Below are positions 19,849-31,863 of a stretch of 64,000 bases of DNA, one piece after another. Numbering within the stretch: position 1 is the first letter of the stretch; each line of letters opens with the position of its first letter. Source of the DNA: Pandoraea anapnoica (GTDB lineage Bacteria > Pseudomonadota > Gammaproteobacteria > Burkholderiales > Burkholderiaceae); assembly GCF_902459765.1 (NCBI RefSeq), contig NZ_CABPSP010000008.1:1-64000 (forward strand), in the 5' to 3' direction. The notes beneath the pieces are model-generated. The model did not search any database, had not been told where the DNA came from, and was given only the letters and a program-made list of their open reading frames with translations. Made by a program: the position numbers and the translations under genes.

Positions 19849-20961
19849 TCAGGCGGAACGCGGGTACGACCCGAGCACCTTGCAGTAAGCCGCATTCTGA
19901 CGAAGCGCCTCGAGCGCTTTCGCAACGTTCTCATCGTCGCGATGCCCCTCGAAGTCGACGTAGAAGTAATACTCCCACGTACCACTCTTCGCGGGACGCG
20001 ATTCGAAACGCGTCATCGACACGCCGTTGTTCGCCAGCGGTTCGAGCAACGCCACAACCGCGCCGGCGCGGTTCGGCACTGAGAGAATCAGCGACGTCTG
20101 ATCGCGACCGCTCGGTGCAGGGTCCTGCGTACCGACGACGACGAAGCGCGTACGATTGTGCGGGTCGTCCTGCACGTGCGAGAAAGCGATTTGCAGTCCG
20201 TACTGCGTCGCTGCCGACTCGCCGGCAATCGCCGCGATGGACGGGTCGGCTGCCGCCATGCGGGCGGCTTCGGCATTGCTCGACACGGCCTGACGCTCAA
20301 GCTGCGGAAAGTGTGCCGTGAGCCAATGCTGGCATTGCGCCAGCGACTGTGCATGCGAGCAGATACGCGTCACGCCGTCGAGCGTGCCGGTGCGCGACAT
20401 CAGGTTGTGATGAATCGGCAGCGCCACCTCGCCACCGATGGTGAGCGGGCTTTGCAGCAATAGGTCCAGCGTGCGCGACACAACGCCTTCGGTCGAGTTC
20501 TCGACGGGGACGACACCGAAATCAGCACTGCCCGCCTCGACAGCGCGGAACACTTCGTCGAGCGACGGGCACGGCAGGCCCTTCACGCTCTGGCCGAAAT
20601 AGGACAAAGCCGCTTGCTCACTGTAGGTTCCCGCCGGGCCGAGATAGGCCACGGTCATTACCTTTTCCAGCGCGCGGCTGGCCGACATGATTTCGCGCCA
20701 GATAGACGCGAGATTGTCACCATAAAGCGGGCCGTCGTTAGCTTGTTGCAGACGCGAAATCACCTGCAGTTCGCGCTCAGGCCGGAACACGGCCGCGCCG
20801 AAACGCTTTTTGACCTCACCCACTTCCAGGGCGACAGCCGCACGTTGATTCAACAGCTTGAGCAGCTGCGCGTCGATAGCATCGATTTTCTCGCGCAAGG
20901 GGCGCAGCGATGCGTTCAGATCGTCTTCCATGGAGCGTATTGTCTTCTTGCTATGTGACAT
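19849..20961 (-). CDS. pheA: Bifunctional chorismate mutase/prephenate dehydratase (P-protein)
   Basis: A 370-residue enzyme of phenylalanine synthesis. The AroQ-type chorismate mutase domain is N-terminal (LREKIDAIDAQLLKLLNQRA). The dehydratase domain follows (VAYLGPAGTYSEQAALSYFG, FGVVPVENSTEGVVSRTLD), then a C-terminal ACT regulatory domain (SLILSVPNRAGAVVALLEPL and ESRP) that normally binds phenylalanine. The start at ATG 20961 is preferred for its GGGAG site; ATG 20931 (MEDDLNA) is the alternative. It lies 72 bases after serC. Confidence 0.94.
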   Translation of the reverse strand: MSHSKKTIRSMEDDLNASLRPLREKIDAIDAQLLKLLNQRAAVALEVGEVKKRFGAAVFRPERELQVISRLQQANDGPLYGDNLASIWREIMSASRALEKVMTVAYLGPAGTYSEQAALSYFGQSVKGLPCPSLDEVFRAVEAGSADFGVVPVENSTEGVVSRTLDLLLQSPLTIGGEVALPIHHNLMSRTGTLDGVTRICSHAQSLAQCQHWLTAHFPQLERQAVSSNAEAARMAAADPSIAAIAGESAATQYGLQIAFSHVQDDPHNRTRFVVVGTQDPAPSGRDQTSLILSVPNRAGAVVALLEPLANNGVSMTRFESRPAKSGTWEYYFYVDFEGHRDDENVAKALEALRQNAAYCKVLGSYPRSA

Positions 20962-21033
20962 GGTCAGGCAACTCCCAGCGCGACGCTCTCAATCAAGTTG
21001 AGGAACACGCGTCGCACTGGCGATGTGCCCTCG

Positions 21034-22146
21034 TCAGCCGTGGCTGCGCTCGAATTCGCGCAGGTAGTCGACCAGTGCCTCGACGCCGGAAAGCGGCATT
21101 GCGTTGTAGATCGAGGCGCGCATGCCTCCCACGGACTTGTGGCCCTTGAGTTGCAGCAGGCCGCGCTCGCGAGCGCCAGCCAGGAAAATTTCATTCAGTG
21201 CGTCGTCGTTCAGGAAGAACGGCACGTTCATACGCGAGCGGCAATCCGGCGCGACCGACGTGCGATAGAAGCCGCTGCCGTCGAGATACCCGTACAGCAG
21301 ATCGGCTTTCGCCTTGTTCGCTGCCTCCATTGCCGCCAGACCGCCCTGACGCTTGAGCCACTGGAATACCAGACCAGCGATATAGATGGCGTACGTCGGA
21401 GGCGTGTTGAACATCGAATCGTTCTCGGCCACGATCTTCCAGTCGAAAGCGCTCGGCGTGAACGGCAGCGCGCGGCCCAGCAGATCGTCACGAACGATGA
21501 CGACCGTCAGCCCCGACGGGCCGATATTCTTTTGTGCACCGCCGTACATCACACCAAACTTCGACACGTCCATCGGACGAGAAAGAATGTGCGAGGAAAC
21601 GTCGGCAACCAGCGGCACGTCCGGCAAGCCGGCAGCCGCCAGATCGGGGGTCCAGAAATACTCGACGCCGTGAATCGTCTCGTTCGTGCAGATGTGCACG
21701 TACGCCGGATCCTTCGAAAGCTTCCACTCGTCGACTTTCGGCAAGCGAGTGAACTTCTCGGCCTCGGTACTCGCGGCAATGTTGACGTCGCAATACTTGC
21801 GCGCTTCCTTCTCCGATTTGACGGACCACGAACCGGTCACGACGTAATCGGCCGTGCGGCGTTCATTGGCACGCGCGCCGCCCAGTAGATTCATCGGGAT
21901 GATGGCGTTCTCGGCAAGCGCGCCACCCTGCATGAACAGAATGCGGTAATTGTCCGGGACGGCCAGCAGCTCGCGCAGATCGGCTTGCGCCTGCGCCAGG
22001 ATGCTCATGAACTCCCGACCGCGATGGCTCATCTCCATCACGCCCATACCGGCACCGTGCCAGTCGAGCATCTCCTCGGCCGCCTGGGTGAGGACCTCGG
22101 CCGGCAATGCAGCCGGGCCGGCGGAAAAATTGAAAGCGCGCGTCAT
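21034..22146 (-). CDS. serC: Phosphoserine aminotransferase
   Basis: A 370-residue PLP enzyme converting 3-phosphohydroxypyruvate and glutamate to phosphoserine, also used in pyridoxine synthesis. The family start [17 protein letters not shown] fixes the initiation at ATG 22146, although the frame is open back to 22404 through two hairpins. The PLP lysine is in [29 protein letters not shown] and the C-terminal [20 protein letters not shown] are intact. It is the first gene of the serC-pheA-tyrA-aroA operon and is preceded by a leader with a strong hairpin. Confidence 0.96.
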   Translation of the reverse strand: MTRAFNFSAGPAALPAEVLTQAAEEMLDWHGAGMGVMEMSHRGREFMSILAQAQADLRELLAVPDNYRILFMQGGALAENAIIPMNLLGGARANERRTADYVVTGSWSVKSEKEARKYCDVNIAASTEAEKFTRLPKVDEWKLSKDPAYVHICTNETIHGVEYFWTPDLAAAGLPDVPLVADVSSHILSRPMDVSKFGVMYGGAQKNIGPSGLTVVIVRDDLLGRALPFTPSAFDWKIVAENDSMFNTPPTYAIYIAGLVFQWLKRQGGLAAMEAANKAKADLLYGYLDGSGFYRTSVAPDCRSRMNVPFFLNDDALNEIFLAGARERGLLQLKGHKSVGGMRASIYNAMPLSGVEALVDYLREFERSHG

Positions 22147-22167
22147 AATGGATTTGCTGCAGTAAAA

Positions 22168-22214
22168 GTGAAACGCAAGCCGGCGGAATTTGACCCGTGC
22201 GGCTTGCGTTTCAC
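22168..22214 (-). promoter_or_regulatory. Long hairpin in the serC leader (possible attenuator)
   Basis: The 15-base arms GTGAAACGCAAGCCG (22168-22182) and CGGCTTGCGTTTCAC (22200-22214) are perfectly complementary around a 17-base loop. On the minus strand the hairpin is followed by CTTTTACTG, 21 bases before the serC ATG. A -10-like TATAGT at 22254-22249 would place it inside the transcript. The shape fits an intrinsic terminator used as an attenuator, or an RNA structure controlling serC translation. No leader peptide or known riboswitch is recognised. Confidence 0.55.
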
Positions 22215-22370
22215 GTCTTGACTCGTTTAGCGGCTGCGGCAAAGACTCACTATACCGCCAGTTAGCCATCAGGTGCGGGCATCCGACCCAATTCAGACGC
22301 CAACCGACCGCCTCTCGGAATGATCCGATCCGACGTCTGCGTTGGTGGCGGCATTGAATCCCCCAACGCA

Positions 22371-22405
22371 AAATGGCCGTTTGCGATCTCTCGCAAACGG
22401 CCATT
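22371..22405 (-). terminator. Terminator downstream of the DUF2059 gene
   Basis: A 15-base perfect stem (AATGGCCGTTTGCGA / TCGCAAACGGCCATT) with loop TCTC, followed on the minus strand by TTTTGCG. It lies 33 bases beyond the stop of the minus-strand DUF2059 gene and upstream of the serC promoter region. Confidence 0.85.
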
Positions 22406-22437
22406 ATCCGGCAATCCCCGAGGGGACCGACCGAAAT

Positions 22438-23025
22438 TTACTTCTTGGCCGGAGCCTTCGGTGCCGACTTGGCAGCCGCAGCGATTTCGGCGTCAGCTTG
22501 CTTGCTGGTCGCGTCGATCGATTGCGGCATGTACTTCTGCATCAGACCGCCAACGACTTCCTGGCCAACCTGATCCTGCACCTTGATGTACTTCTGGCCG
22601 ACAGCGCTCTTGTAGAAAGCGGTCAGACCCTTGATTTCGTCGGTGGTGTAGAACTTGCCGTATGCGTTGTACTGCGCTTGCACAGCGTCGTTCTTGAAGG
22701 CGTCGGTCGTGAAGACCTTGCCAGCGCCGTCAACCAGCTTCTGCACCGAGTTTTGTTGCAGCGTCGGCACGATGGCCTGCTTCTGCGCGTCGCTCAACGT
22801 CTTGTTCTCGACCAGTTGGCGCTCGAGCACTTGCGGGGCCAGTTGCTTGGCCTGACCTTGTGCACCTTCGCCGATCGCGCTGACGAGTTTGTTCGAGTCG
22901 ATGGCGTCCAGCAGCTCCTTGATGGCTGCCTTCTTGTCCGCGTCAAGCGGAGCGCTCTGCTGAGCCATTGCCATTGCCGGTGCTGCGAGCAGCAGCCACA
23001 TCCACTTCTTGACGTTGTGTTGCAT
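22438..23025 (-). CDS. DUF2059 domain-containing periplasmic protein
   Basis: A 195-residue exported protein of unknown function. A signal peptide (MQHNVKKWMWLLLAAPAMAMA) precedes an alpha-helical body with the DUF2059 pattern (NAYGKFYTTDEIKGLTAFYK, SAVGQKYIKVQDQVGQEV). The C-terminus is Ala/Lys-rich. ATG 23025 has a GGAGTGAC ribosome site; longer frames to 23133 lack one. It lies between gyrA and serC and is closed by a strong terminator, so it is probably a single-gene unit. No catalytic residues are recognisable. Confidence 0.85.
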   Translation of the reverse strand: MQHNVKKWMWLLLAAPAMAMAQQSAPLDADKKAAIKELLDAIDSNKLVSAIGEGAQGQAKQLAPQVLERQLVENKTLSDAQKQAIVPTLQQNSVQKLVDGAGKVFTTDAFKNDAVQAQYNAYGKFYTTDEIKGLTAFYKSAVGQKYIKVQDQVGQEVVGGLMQKYMPQSIDATSKQADAEIAAAAKSAPKAPAKK

Positions 23026-23166
23026 AGTAATAGTCACTCCAAAGTTCGTCCGCCTTCGCTGACGATAAATAGATGCATCCTCGCCTGGGCACTTCACTGC
23101 ATCGGGCCAGATTTTACTGACTTTTTGGGGCAATGCACCCCTAGATTACATCGAGTTACGCCGGTA

Positions 23167-25788
<2,622 letters not shown>

Positions 25789-26199
25789 TATCCGTGTCTA
25801 TCAAGCCCTAATCGCGATAGGCGGCTGCCGGCGATATGATCATGCGATTCTAACATGCCCGTCATAGGCATCCGAAACGAGCGTGATGCGATGCACAAGA
25901 GACGTCTGGCACGCCAAAACGTCAAACAAGGGAAAGAAATGAAACGGTTGGCGAGGGGCCTCAAAAGGTGTTGCGCTCAAACCACAACTGCGCCACGACG
26001 GGCGGCAAAGCTGGGGTTTTTCTCGCGAGCGTCCGAATCGCTATGGCAAAATGCCGTGGCATAAGTTAGACATTATTCGAAGTGCATGGGCCATGCTTTC
26101 GCGCATTTGCCGATGTTATACTTCGAGCGATGTAAGACTTTGGTTCTGTCGTCTAGGCTCGCAGTAAACCTGCGGTAATCTCATTTCGAGAGGAGAAAT
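25789..26199. other. Intergenic region between divergent gyrA and ompA
   Basis: About 410 bases. On the plus strand a -10-like TATACT at 26117-26122 may drive ompA. The leader contains a small hairpin, CGCAG-TAAAC-CTGCG, at 26159-26173 before the GAGAGGAG ribosome site. A 69-codon open frame at 25855-26064 encodes a basic, featureless peptide with no ribosome site and is not called. The gyrA promoter must also lie here but is not obvious. Confidence 0.5.
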
Positions 26200-26868
26200 A
26201 TGAATAAATTCGCTAAGCTCGCGATCGTTGCAGCTACCGCAGTGATGGCTGCTTCGGCTATGGCCCAAAACTACGTCCAGACCGCTCCGGGCCCGATTGC
26301 GGCCTCGAAGCAAGCCGTCAACGACAACTGGGTGAACGGCAGCGGCGAGTGGGTTTGGAAGAACGGCTCGGACGAACTGTGCTGGCGCGATGCGTACTGG
26401 ACCCCGGCTACGGCCAACGCCAAGTGCGACGGTTCGATCATCGCTCAAGTCGCAGCTCCGGCACCGACCCCGGTCGCTCCGGTCGCTCCGGTTTCGCAAA
26501 AGGTCACGTACCAAGCTGACGCACTGTTCGACTTCGACAAGGCTGTCCTGAAGCCGGCCGGCAAGCAGAAGCTGGACGACCTGGCTGGCAAGGTTCAGGC
26601 TCTGAACCTGGAAGTCGTGGTTGCTACGGGCTACACGGACCGCATCGGTTCGGACAAGTACAACGACCGTCTGTCGCTGCGCCGCGCTCAAGCTGTGAAG
26701 GCTTACCTGGTCAGCAAGGGCGTCGAAGCCAACCGCGTGTACACGGAAGGCAAGGGCAAGCGTAACCCGGTTACGACCGATTGCAAGGGCCCGGTTAACG
26801 CCAAGCTCAAGGCTTGCCTCGCACCGGATCGTCGCGTGGAAGTCGAAGTCGTCGGCACGAGCAAGTAA
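26200..26868 (+). CDS. ompA: OmpA-family outer membrane protein
   Basis: A 222-residue protein with a signal peptide cut after AMA (about residue 22), a short tryptophan-rich segment (NDNWVNGSGEWVWKNGSDE), and a Pro/Ala linker with repeated PVAP. A C-terminal OmpA domain (about 100-218) binds peptidoglycan. That domain has VTYQADALFDFDKAVLKPAG, the TGYTDRIGSDKYN loop and DRLSLRRAQAVKAYLVSKGV. There is no eight-strand beta-barrel, so it is the short Burkholderiales type. A GAGAGGAG ribosome site and good codon use suggest high expression. A strong terminator follows. Confidence 0.9.
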   Translation: MNKFAKLAIVAATAVMAASAMAQNYVQTAPGPIAASKQAVNDNWVNGSGEWVWKNGSDELCWRDAYWTPATANAKCDGSIIAQVAAPAPTPVAPVAPVSQKVTYQADALFDFDKAVLKPAGKQKLDDLAGKVQALNLEVVVATGYTDRIGSDKYNDRLSLRRAQAVKAYLVSKGVEANRVYTEGKGKRNPVTTDCKGPVNAKLKACLAPDRRVEVEVVGTSK

Positions 26869-26886
26869 TACGCTCTACCGGCAACG

Positions 26887-26916
26887 AAAAAACCCCGCCT
26901 CGGCGGGGTTTTTTTT
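26887..26916. terminator. Terminator after ompA
   Basis: A GC-rich hairpin (CCCCGCC / GGCGGGG) is flanked by six A and eight T. It starts about 20 bases after the ompA stop and could also serve the minus-strand ferritin-like gene. Confidence 0.9.
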
Positions 26917-26981
26917 CGTCCTTCGATAACGATCAGGTAGCCGGATCAAACGATGTGCCGCGCGCCGGTGCGCCAACGACC

Positions 26982-27770
26982 TCAGGCCTCGCTCCCCAAC
27001 TGTGGGTATTGGCGCCTGACCATGAACGCCATCAGCGCCTTGACCGGACGGTCGCGCCACCACGATCCGGTCTCCAGCGGCTTGAACATCATGCGCGTGG
27101 CGGCCTCCACCGGCATGTACTGCTTCATGACGTCGCCCGACTTCTCAAGGAAGGCATCCCATGTCATCGTCTCAAACGGCGGCGGCGTGCGCCAGAATCG
27201 GTTGAGCGGCTCGAAGGCAAACGCGATGTCTTCGTCGCGCACCAGTTCGCTGCGCGCCACCATCGTGCGCAACCGGCTGATGACCCCGTGCTGCTCCACC
27301 GCGTTGTATCGGTCGAAGGTCTTGCGGAAATAACGGTAGTGGCCCACTTCCTCGCTGCTCAGCTTATGCATCATCTGCTTGAGCTCCTCGACCGGCATAT
27401 ACGATTCGAGGCAGCGGTAGATCATGGCCGTCTGCGTCTCCGTGACGCACCGCGACAACGCTTCGAGCGCCAGCGACGGGCGCATGTACTGCACGTCGCA
27501 GCGTGGCTTGTAGCGCGCCAGAAACGCCTCGTAAGCCTGAGACCAGTCGAACTCCGGCCATACACGGGCGATATAGTCTTTCGCGAGTCGCCCGTGCTCG
27601 ACTTCCTCGGGCAGCCAGGTGTCTTGAAGCCACGTGCGCATCTCGTCGTCGTCGCCATACATCTGGTTGAGCGTGGAGACAAACTCGGGGACACTGGTCT
27701 CGATGAACGACACCGTGGCAAGGGAATAGAAGATGAACGCGTTGCTGCGAACAGACGGCTCTGCTGCCAT
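26982..27770 (-). CDS. Ferritin-like di-iron protein, function unknown
   Basis: A 262-residue, mostly helical protein. It shows the four-helix carboxylate pattern of ferritin-like di-iron enzymes: Glu24 (SFIETSVPEF), Glu56/His59 (LPEEVEHGR), Glu111 (CVTETQTAM) and Glu141/His144 (SSEEVGHYRYF). The two ExxH motifs in helices B and D and single Glu in A and C are the classical ligand set of acyl-ACP desaturase and hydroxylase-type proteins. About 90 C-terminal residues (FEPLNRFWRTPPPFETMTW onward) extend beyond the bundle. No partner gene is adjacent, so the substrate is unknown. It starts at ATG 27770. Confidence 0.7.
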   Translation of the reverse strand: MAAEPSVRSNAFIFYSLATVSFIETSVPEFVSTLNQMYGDDDEMRTWLQDTWLPEEVEHGRLAKDYIARVWPEFDWSQAYEAFLARYKPRCDVQYMRPSLALEALSRCVTETQTAMIYRCLESYMPVEELKQMMHKLSSEEVGHYRYFRKTFDRYNAVEQHGVISRLRTMVARSELVRDEDIAFAFEPLNRFWRTPPPFETMTWDAFLEKSGDVMKQYMPVEAATRMMFKPLETGSWWRDRPVKALMAFMVRRQYPQLGSEA

Positions 27771-27959
27771 GACTCACGCTCCTATCGGCATAGGCGGTTG
27801 AACATGTACATGAAACGTCACGCGAAGGTTACAAAAGCATAGTATAGGAATTGGCCCAATATCGCAGTGCGGCAAACATTCGATGACAGATGCGTCGTCT
27901 TACTGCACGATGTCTTCACAATGCCAGCCGTACCGCGCCACCCCGAACACCGACACCTC

Positions 27960-28430
<471 letters not shown>

Positions 28431-28590
28431 TTTAGGAAAAGGATCCCAAGGGAACCAAAATTGTTGCGATAGCGTCTGTATAACGTTGCCGCCACACGCA
28501 TAGTGCGGACCCACTCGCTAGCGATGTGGCGTCAACCGGTCAAACGTTCGCCGCCAAGATGCGAACTCACATTCGAAAAAGGACAACACT

Positions 28591-29298
28591 ATGCGCAAGT
28601 CTCTCGCTGCTGCTCTTCTGATTGCGACTGCCGCCAACGCCGCGTATGCCCAGTCGGGCGACGAATCGACGCGTCAGGTTTCCGGCGTGCTGGGTCTTGA
28701 AGCGAACGCCACGAAGGAAGTGGAACAGGACACCGTGCACATCACCATGTCGGCACAGGAGCAAGGTCCCGATGCGGCCACCGTGTCGCGCAACCTCACG
28801 CAGAAGGCGAACAAGGCGATGTCCGTTGCCAAGAGCCAGAGCGCTGTCGACGTGCACACCGGCAACGTCTCGCTCTATCCGACGACCAACCGCGACGGCA
28901 AGATCACGGCCTGGCGCGGTCGTACCGAACTGCAAATGACGTCGAAGGATTTCGGCGCGGCGTCGCGTCTCGCGAGCCAGATTTCGGACCAGATGCAGAT
29001 GGACGGTGTGTCGTTCTCGCTCTCGCGTGAAGCGCAGGAGAAGACGCAAGCCGAGCTGACCAATCAGGCGATTCAGGCGTTCCGCAATCAGGCGCAGAAC
29101 AACGTGAAGGCGTTCGGTTACAGCGGCTACACGATCCGTCAGGTGCAGGTTGGCTCGAACGCGCCGATGATGCCGCGTCCGTACGCGATGAAGGCGATGG
29201 CCATGAGCGCCAGCGCCGACGCGGCCCCGCCGATGCAACTCGAAGGCGGCAAGACGCAAGTGACCGTCACGGTTTCGGGTACGGTGCAGATGAAGTAA
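28591..29298 (+). CDS. Periplasmic SIMPL (DUF541) domain protein
   Basis: A 235-residue exported protein. A signal peptide (MRKSLAAALLIATAANAAYA) precedes a SIMPL/DUF541 domain. The family traits are VLGLEANATKEVEQDTVHI, GNVSLYPTTNRDGKITAW and YSGYTIRQVQVG. Members are periplasmic or outer-membrane-associated; some affect oxidative stress or kinase signalling, but the molecular function is unknown. An AAGGAC ribosome site precedes ATG 28591. It is followed by a strong bidirectional terminator shared with convergent matB. Confidence 0.88.
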   Translation: MRKSLAAALLIATAANAAYAQSGDESTRQVSGVLGLEANATKEVEQDTVHITMSAQEQGPDAATVSRNLTQKANKAMSVAKSQSAVDVHTGNVSLYPTTNRDGKITAWRGRTELQMTSKDFGAASRLASQISDQMQMDGVSFSLSREAQEKTQAELTNQAIQAFRNQAQNNVKAFGYSGYTIRQVQVGSNAPMMPRPYAMKAMAMSASADAAPPMQLEGGKTQVTVTVSGTVQMK

Positions 29299-29336
29299 GA
29301 GCGCCGTCCCGCAGACCTGCGGACAGCACAAAAAGC

Positions 29337-29371
29337 AATGCCGCCTCTGAAAATCAGAGGCGGCATTTTTT
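29337..29371. terminator. Bidirectional terminator between SIMPL gene and matB
   Basis: A perfect 13-base stem ATGCCGCCTCTGA / TCAGAGGCGGCAT with a three-base AAA loop is followed by TTTTT on the plus strand. It lies between the convergent SIMPL and matB genes. Confidence 0.9.
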
Positions 29372-29408
29372 GCGACCTATGTGCCCGTTCGCGACGTCAG
29401 ATCGCGAC

Positions 29409-30950
29409 TCACTTGAAGCGGTCGCGCAGCAGGTTCTTCTGCACCTTGCCCATCGTATTGCGCGGCAGCTCCGCGACGACGTGCACACGCTTAGGCACCT
29501 TGAAGTTGGCAATGCGCTGCTTGAGTGCATCGATCACAGCGCGCTCGTCGGGTGCCTGCGCCCCGGCGCGCGGCACAATGACCGCGACCACCGCTTCGCC
29601 GAAATCCGGGTGCGGCACGCCGATCACGGCCGACTCGGCCACCCCGTCCATCTCGTCGATGAAGCCCTCGATTTCCTTCGGGTAGACGTTGTATCCGCCT
29701 GAGATGATGAGATCCTTCGAGCGGCCGACGATGTGCACGTAGCCATCCTCATCGAACTTCCCCACGTCGCCTGTCTTGAAGAAGCCGTCTGCGGTAAATT
29801 CCTCGGCCGTCTTCTCCGGCATGCGCCAGTAGCCCGCAAAGACGTTCGGCCCCTTTACCTGAATGTGCCCGATGTCGCCTTGCGCACTCGGCTGGCCGTC
29901 GTCGCCGACCACACGCACGGTCACGTCCGGCAGCGGCACGCCGACGGTGCCAGCACGGCGCACCTTCGCCGCGTCGCCGTGATACGGATTCGAGACGAGC
30001 ATTACCGTCTCCGACATGCCGTAGCGCTCGAGAATCGTGTGTCCCGTGCGCTCGCTGAACGCGTCGAATGTCTCGCGCAGCAGCGGTGCCGAGCCCGAAA
30101 TGAACAGGCGCATATGACGACACACTTCGCGATTCAGTCCCGGCTCGGCGAGCAGACGCACATAGTACGTCGGCACGCCCATGAATACGGTGGCCCTCGG
30201 CAGTTGATGCAGTACTTCGCGCGCATCGAACTTCGACAGCCAGATCATCTTGCTGCCGGAATAGAGCGCCCCATGACTTGCGACGAACAATCCGTGCACG
30301 TGGAAGATCGGCAACGCGTGCAGCAGCACGTCGGCGCCTCCTTCCGACTGAGGTTCGCGCCAACCCCAGAACGCATGCAGCACCCGCGTGTTGCTTGCGA
30401 GATTGCCGTGCGAGAGCATCGCGCCCTTGCTGCGCCCCGTGGTCCCCGAGGTATAGAGGATGGCCGCGAGATCGTCGGGTGCGCGCGGCACCGTGTCGAA
30501 CGTGTCGCCGAACCACGCCGCGCGTTCAAGCAGCGAGCCGGTCCGGTCGTCGCCCAGCGTGAAGACATGTTTCGCGCCGTTCGTGAACGCAATCTTCGAG
30601 ACCCAGCCAAAGTTCGACGGACTACACACCACCACATCCGGCTCGGCATTCTCGACGAAATAGGCGATCTCACTCTCGCGATACGCGGTGTTGAGCGGCA
30701 GATAGACGTACCCGGCACGCAACGTGGCGAGATACAGCAACAGCGCTTCGGGCGACTTCTCGACCTGCACGGCAACGCGGGCACCCGGCGTCAGATCCAG
30801 ACTCGCGAGCAGGTTCGCGATGCGCGCGCTGGCGTGCTCAAGATCGCCCCAACTGTAGTAAAGCCCTTCGGGGGTCTCGATGGCGCACGCCGATTTATCC
30901 GCAGGGAAGCGTTCGGCAAAGAGTCGATAGAGGTTGGCGTCTTGCGTCAT
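29409..30950 (-). CDS. matB: Malonyl-CoA synthetase
   Basis: A 513-residue AMP-forming acyl-CoA synthetase that activates malonate to malonyl-CoA with ATP. The P-loop AILYTSGTTGRSKGAML, the gate region ERYGMSETVMLVSNPYHG, the hinge GFFKTGDVGKFDEDGYVHI and the C-terminal catalytic lysine in LPRNTMGKVQKNLLRD are all present. The assignment to malonate rests on overall similarity to MatB (LHALPIFHVHGLFVA) and on the malonyl-CoA decarboxylase and TRAP genes in the same operon. It is the last gene of that unit, before a strong terminator. Confidence 0.9.
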   Translation of the reverse strand: MTQDANLYRLFAERFPADKSACAIETPEGLYYSWGDLEHASARIANLLASLDLTPGARVAVQVEKSPEALLLYLATLRAGYVYLPLNTAYRESEIAYFVENAEPDVVVCSPSNFGWVSKIAFTNGAKHVFTLGDDRTGSLLERAAWFGDTFDTVPRAPDDLAAILYTSGTTGRSKGAMLSHGNLASNTRVLHAFWGWREPQSEGGADVLLHALPIFHVHGLFVASHGALYSGSKMIWLSKFDAREVLHQLPRATVFMGVPTYYVRLLAEPGLNREVCRHMRLFISGSAPLLRETFDAFSERTGHTILERYGMSETVMLVSNPYHGDAAKVRRAGTVGVPLPDVTVRVVGDDGQPSAQGDIGHIQVKGPNVFAGYWRMPEKTAEEFTADGFFKTGDVGKFDEDGYVHIVGRSKDLIISGGYNVYPKEIEGFIDEMDGVAESAVIGVPHPDFGEAVVAVIVPRAGAQAPDERAVIDALKQRIANFKVPKRVHVVAELPRNTMGKVQKNLLRDRFK

Positions 30951-31036
30951 AAACAGAACCGGAAATCAATCAGAACGGGAAATACGTCGATAAACACTGC
31001 ATAGAGAAGGCGAAGCGCACAAGGCGCACAAGACGC

Positions 31037-31849
31037 TCAACGCCCCCTGAAATCGGGCGGCCGCTTCTCGAGAAACGCGGCCACGCCTTCATGGTGATCG
31101 TGGGAGTCCCAGTAGGAGAAGGCTCGCTGCCACTCCGCCTCGGACAGCGGCGGCACTGGCGGCGCGAGTCGGGCAATCAGCCACTTGTTCAACTGCGCGG
31201 CAAGCGGTGCACCGGCCGCGATGCGCCGTGCGCAAGTGTAGCCTGCCTCCTCGACCGCCTCGTCGTCGACCACGCGGGTCAGCAGCCCTTTTTCGCGCGC
31301 CTCACTCGCGCCGAACACCCGCCCTTCGAGCAGGATTTCTAGCGTCGCCGCACGACCGGCCAACGCCAGCACGCCGCGCAACTCGCCCGGCGCCATAGGA
31401 AACCCGAGTTTGTTGATGGGCACGCCGAATCGCGCCCCCTCCCCCGCAATGCGCAAATCGCAGTGCGTGGCAATCTCCATACCTCCGCCCACACAAACGC
31501 CCTCGATCAACGCGACGCTCGGGTGTCGGCAACGCGCCAGCGCATCGAGCGTCGGTCCGATGATCTCGCCGTGATAGCGACGCAACGTGTCATAGCTGCC
31601 GCGCTCGACCGGAAACTCCTCGATATCCGCCCCGGCGGCAAAGTTGCCCTGCGCACCACGAACGACGATAGCGCGAACACGCGAGTCGTCGTCAAGCGCC
31701 TGCACATGCGCGCGTAGAGCGCGCCACATCGCCACCGAGATGGCGTTGAGCTTGGAGGGATTGGAAAGCGTGAGCGTCACCAATCCTTCGTCGAGCAGAC
31801 TGTCGTCGCGCAGCACTTCGCCCACTACTTCGTTCACACGTGTCTCCAT
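31037..31849 (-). CDS. Enoyl-CoA hydratase/isomerase family protein of the malonate operon
   Basis: A 270-residue crotonase-fold protein between matA and matB. The oxyanion region is NFAAGADIEEFP, and one catalytic glutamate is kept in CVGGGMEIATHCDLRI. The second glutamate position (before NKLG in VPINKLGF) is Ile, so it may be a hydrolase, decarboxylase or isomerase rather than a hydratase. Start choice: GTG 31867 overlaps the matA stop (GTGA) while ATG 31849 lies 15 bases later; neither has a strong ribosome site, and ATG is listed. Its place between decarboxylase and synthetase suggests a role in malonyl-CoA or derived acyl-CoA handling (inference). Confidence 0.8.
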   Translation of the reverse strand: METRVNEVVGEVLRDDSLLDEGLVTLTLSNPSKLNAISVAMWRALRAHVQALDDDSRVRAIVVRGAQGNFAAGADIEEFPVERGSYDTLRRYHGEIIGPTLDALARCRHPSVALIEGVCVGGGMEIATHCDLRIAGEGARFGVPINKLGFPMAPGELRGVLALAGRAATLEILLEGRVFGASEAREKGLLTRVVDDEAVEEAGYTCARRIAAGAPLAAQLNKWLIARLAPPVPPLSEAEWQRAFSYWDSHDHHEGVAAFLEKRPPDFRGR

Positions 31850-31863
31850 GAGGTTATCCGTCG

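Noticed and set aside
22147-22404. N-terminal extension of serC
   Set aside because: Open frame, but it runs through two strong hairpins and the likely promoter; the SerC family start is at 22146.
25855-26064. 69-codon basic open frame between gyrA and ompA
   Set aside because: No ribosome site, no similarity, and it occupies an expected promoter region.
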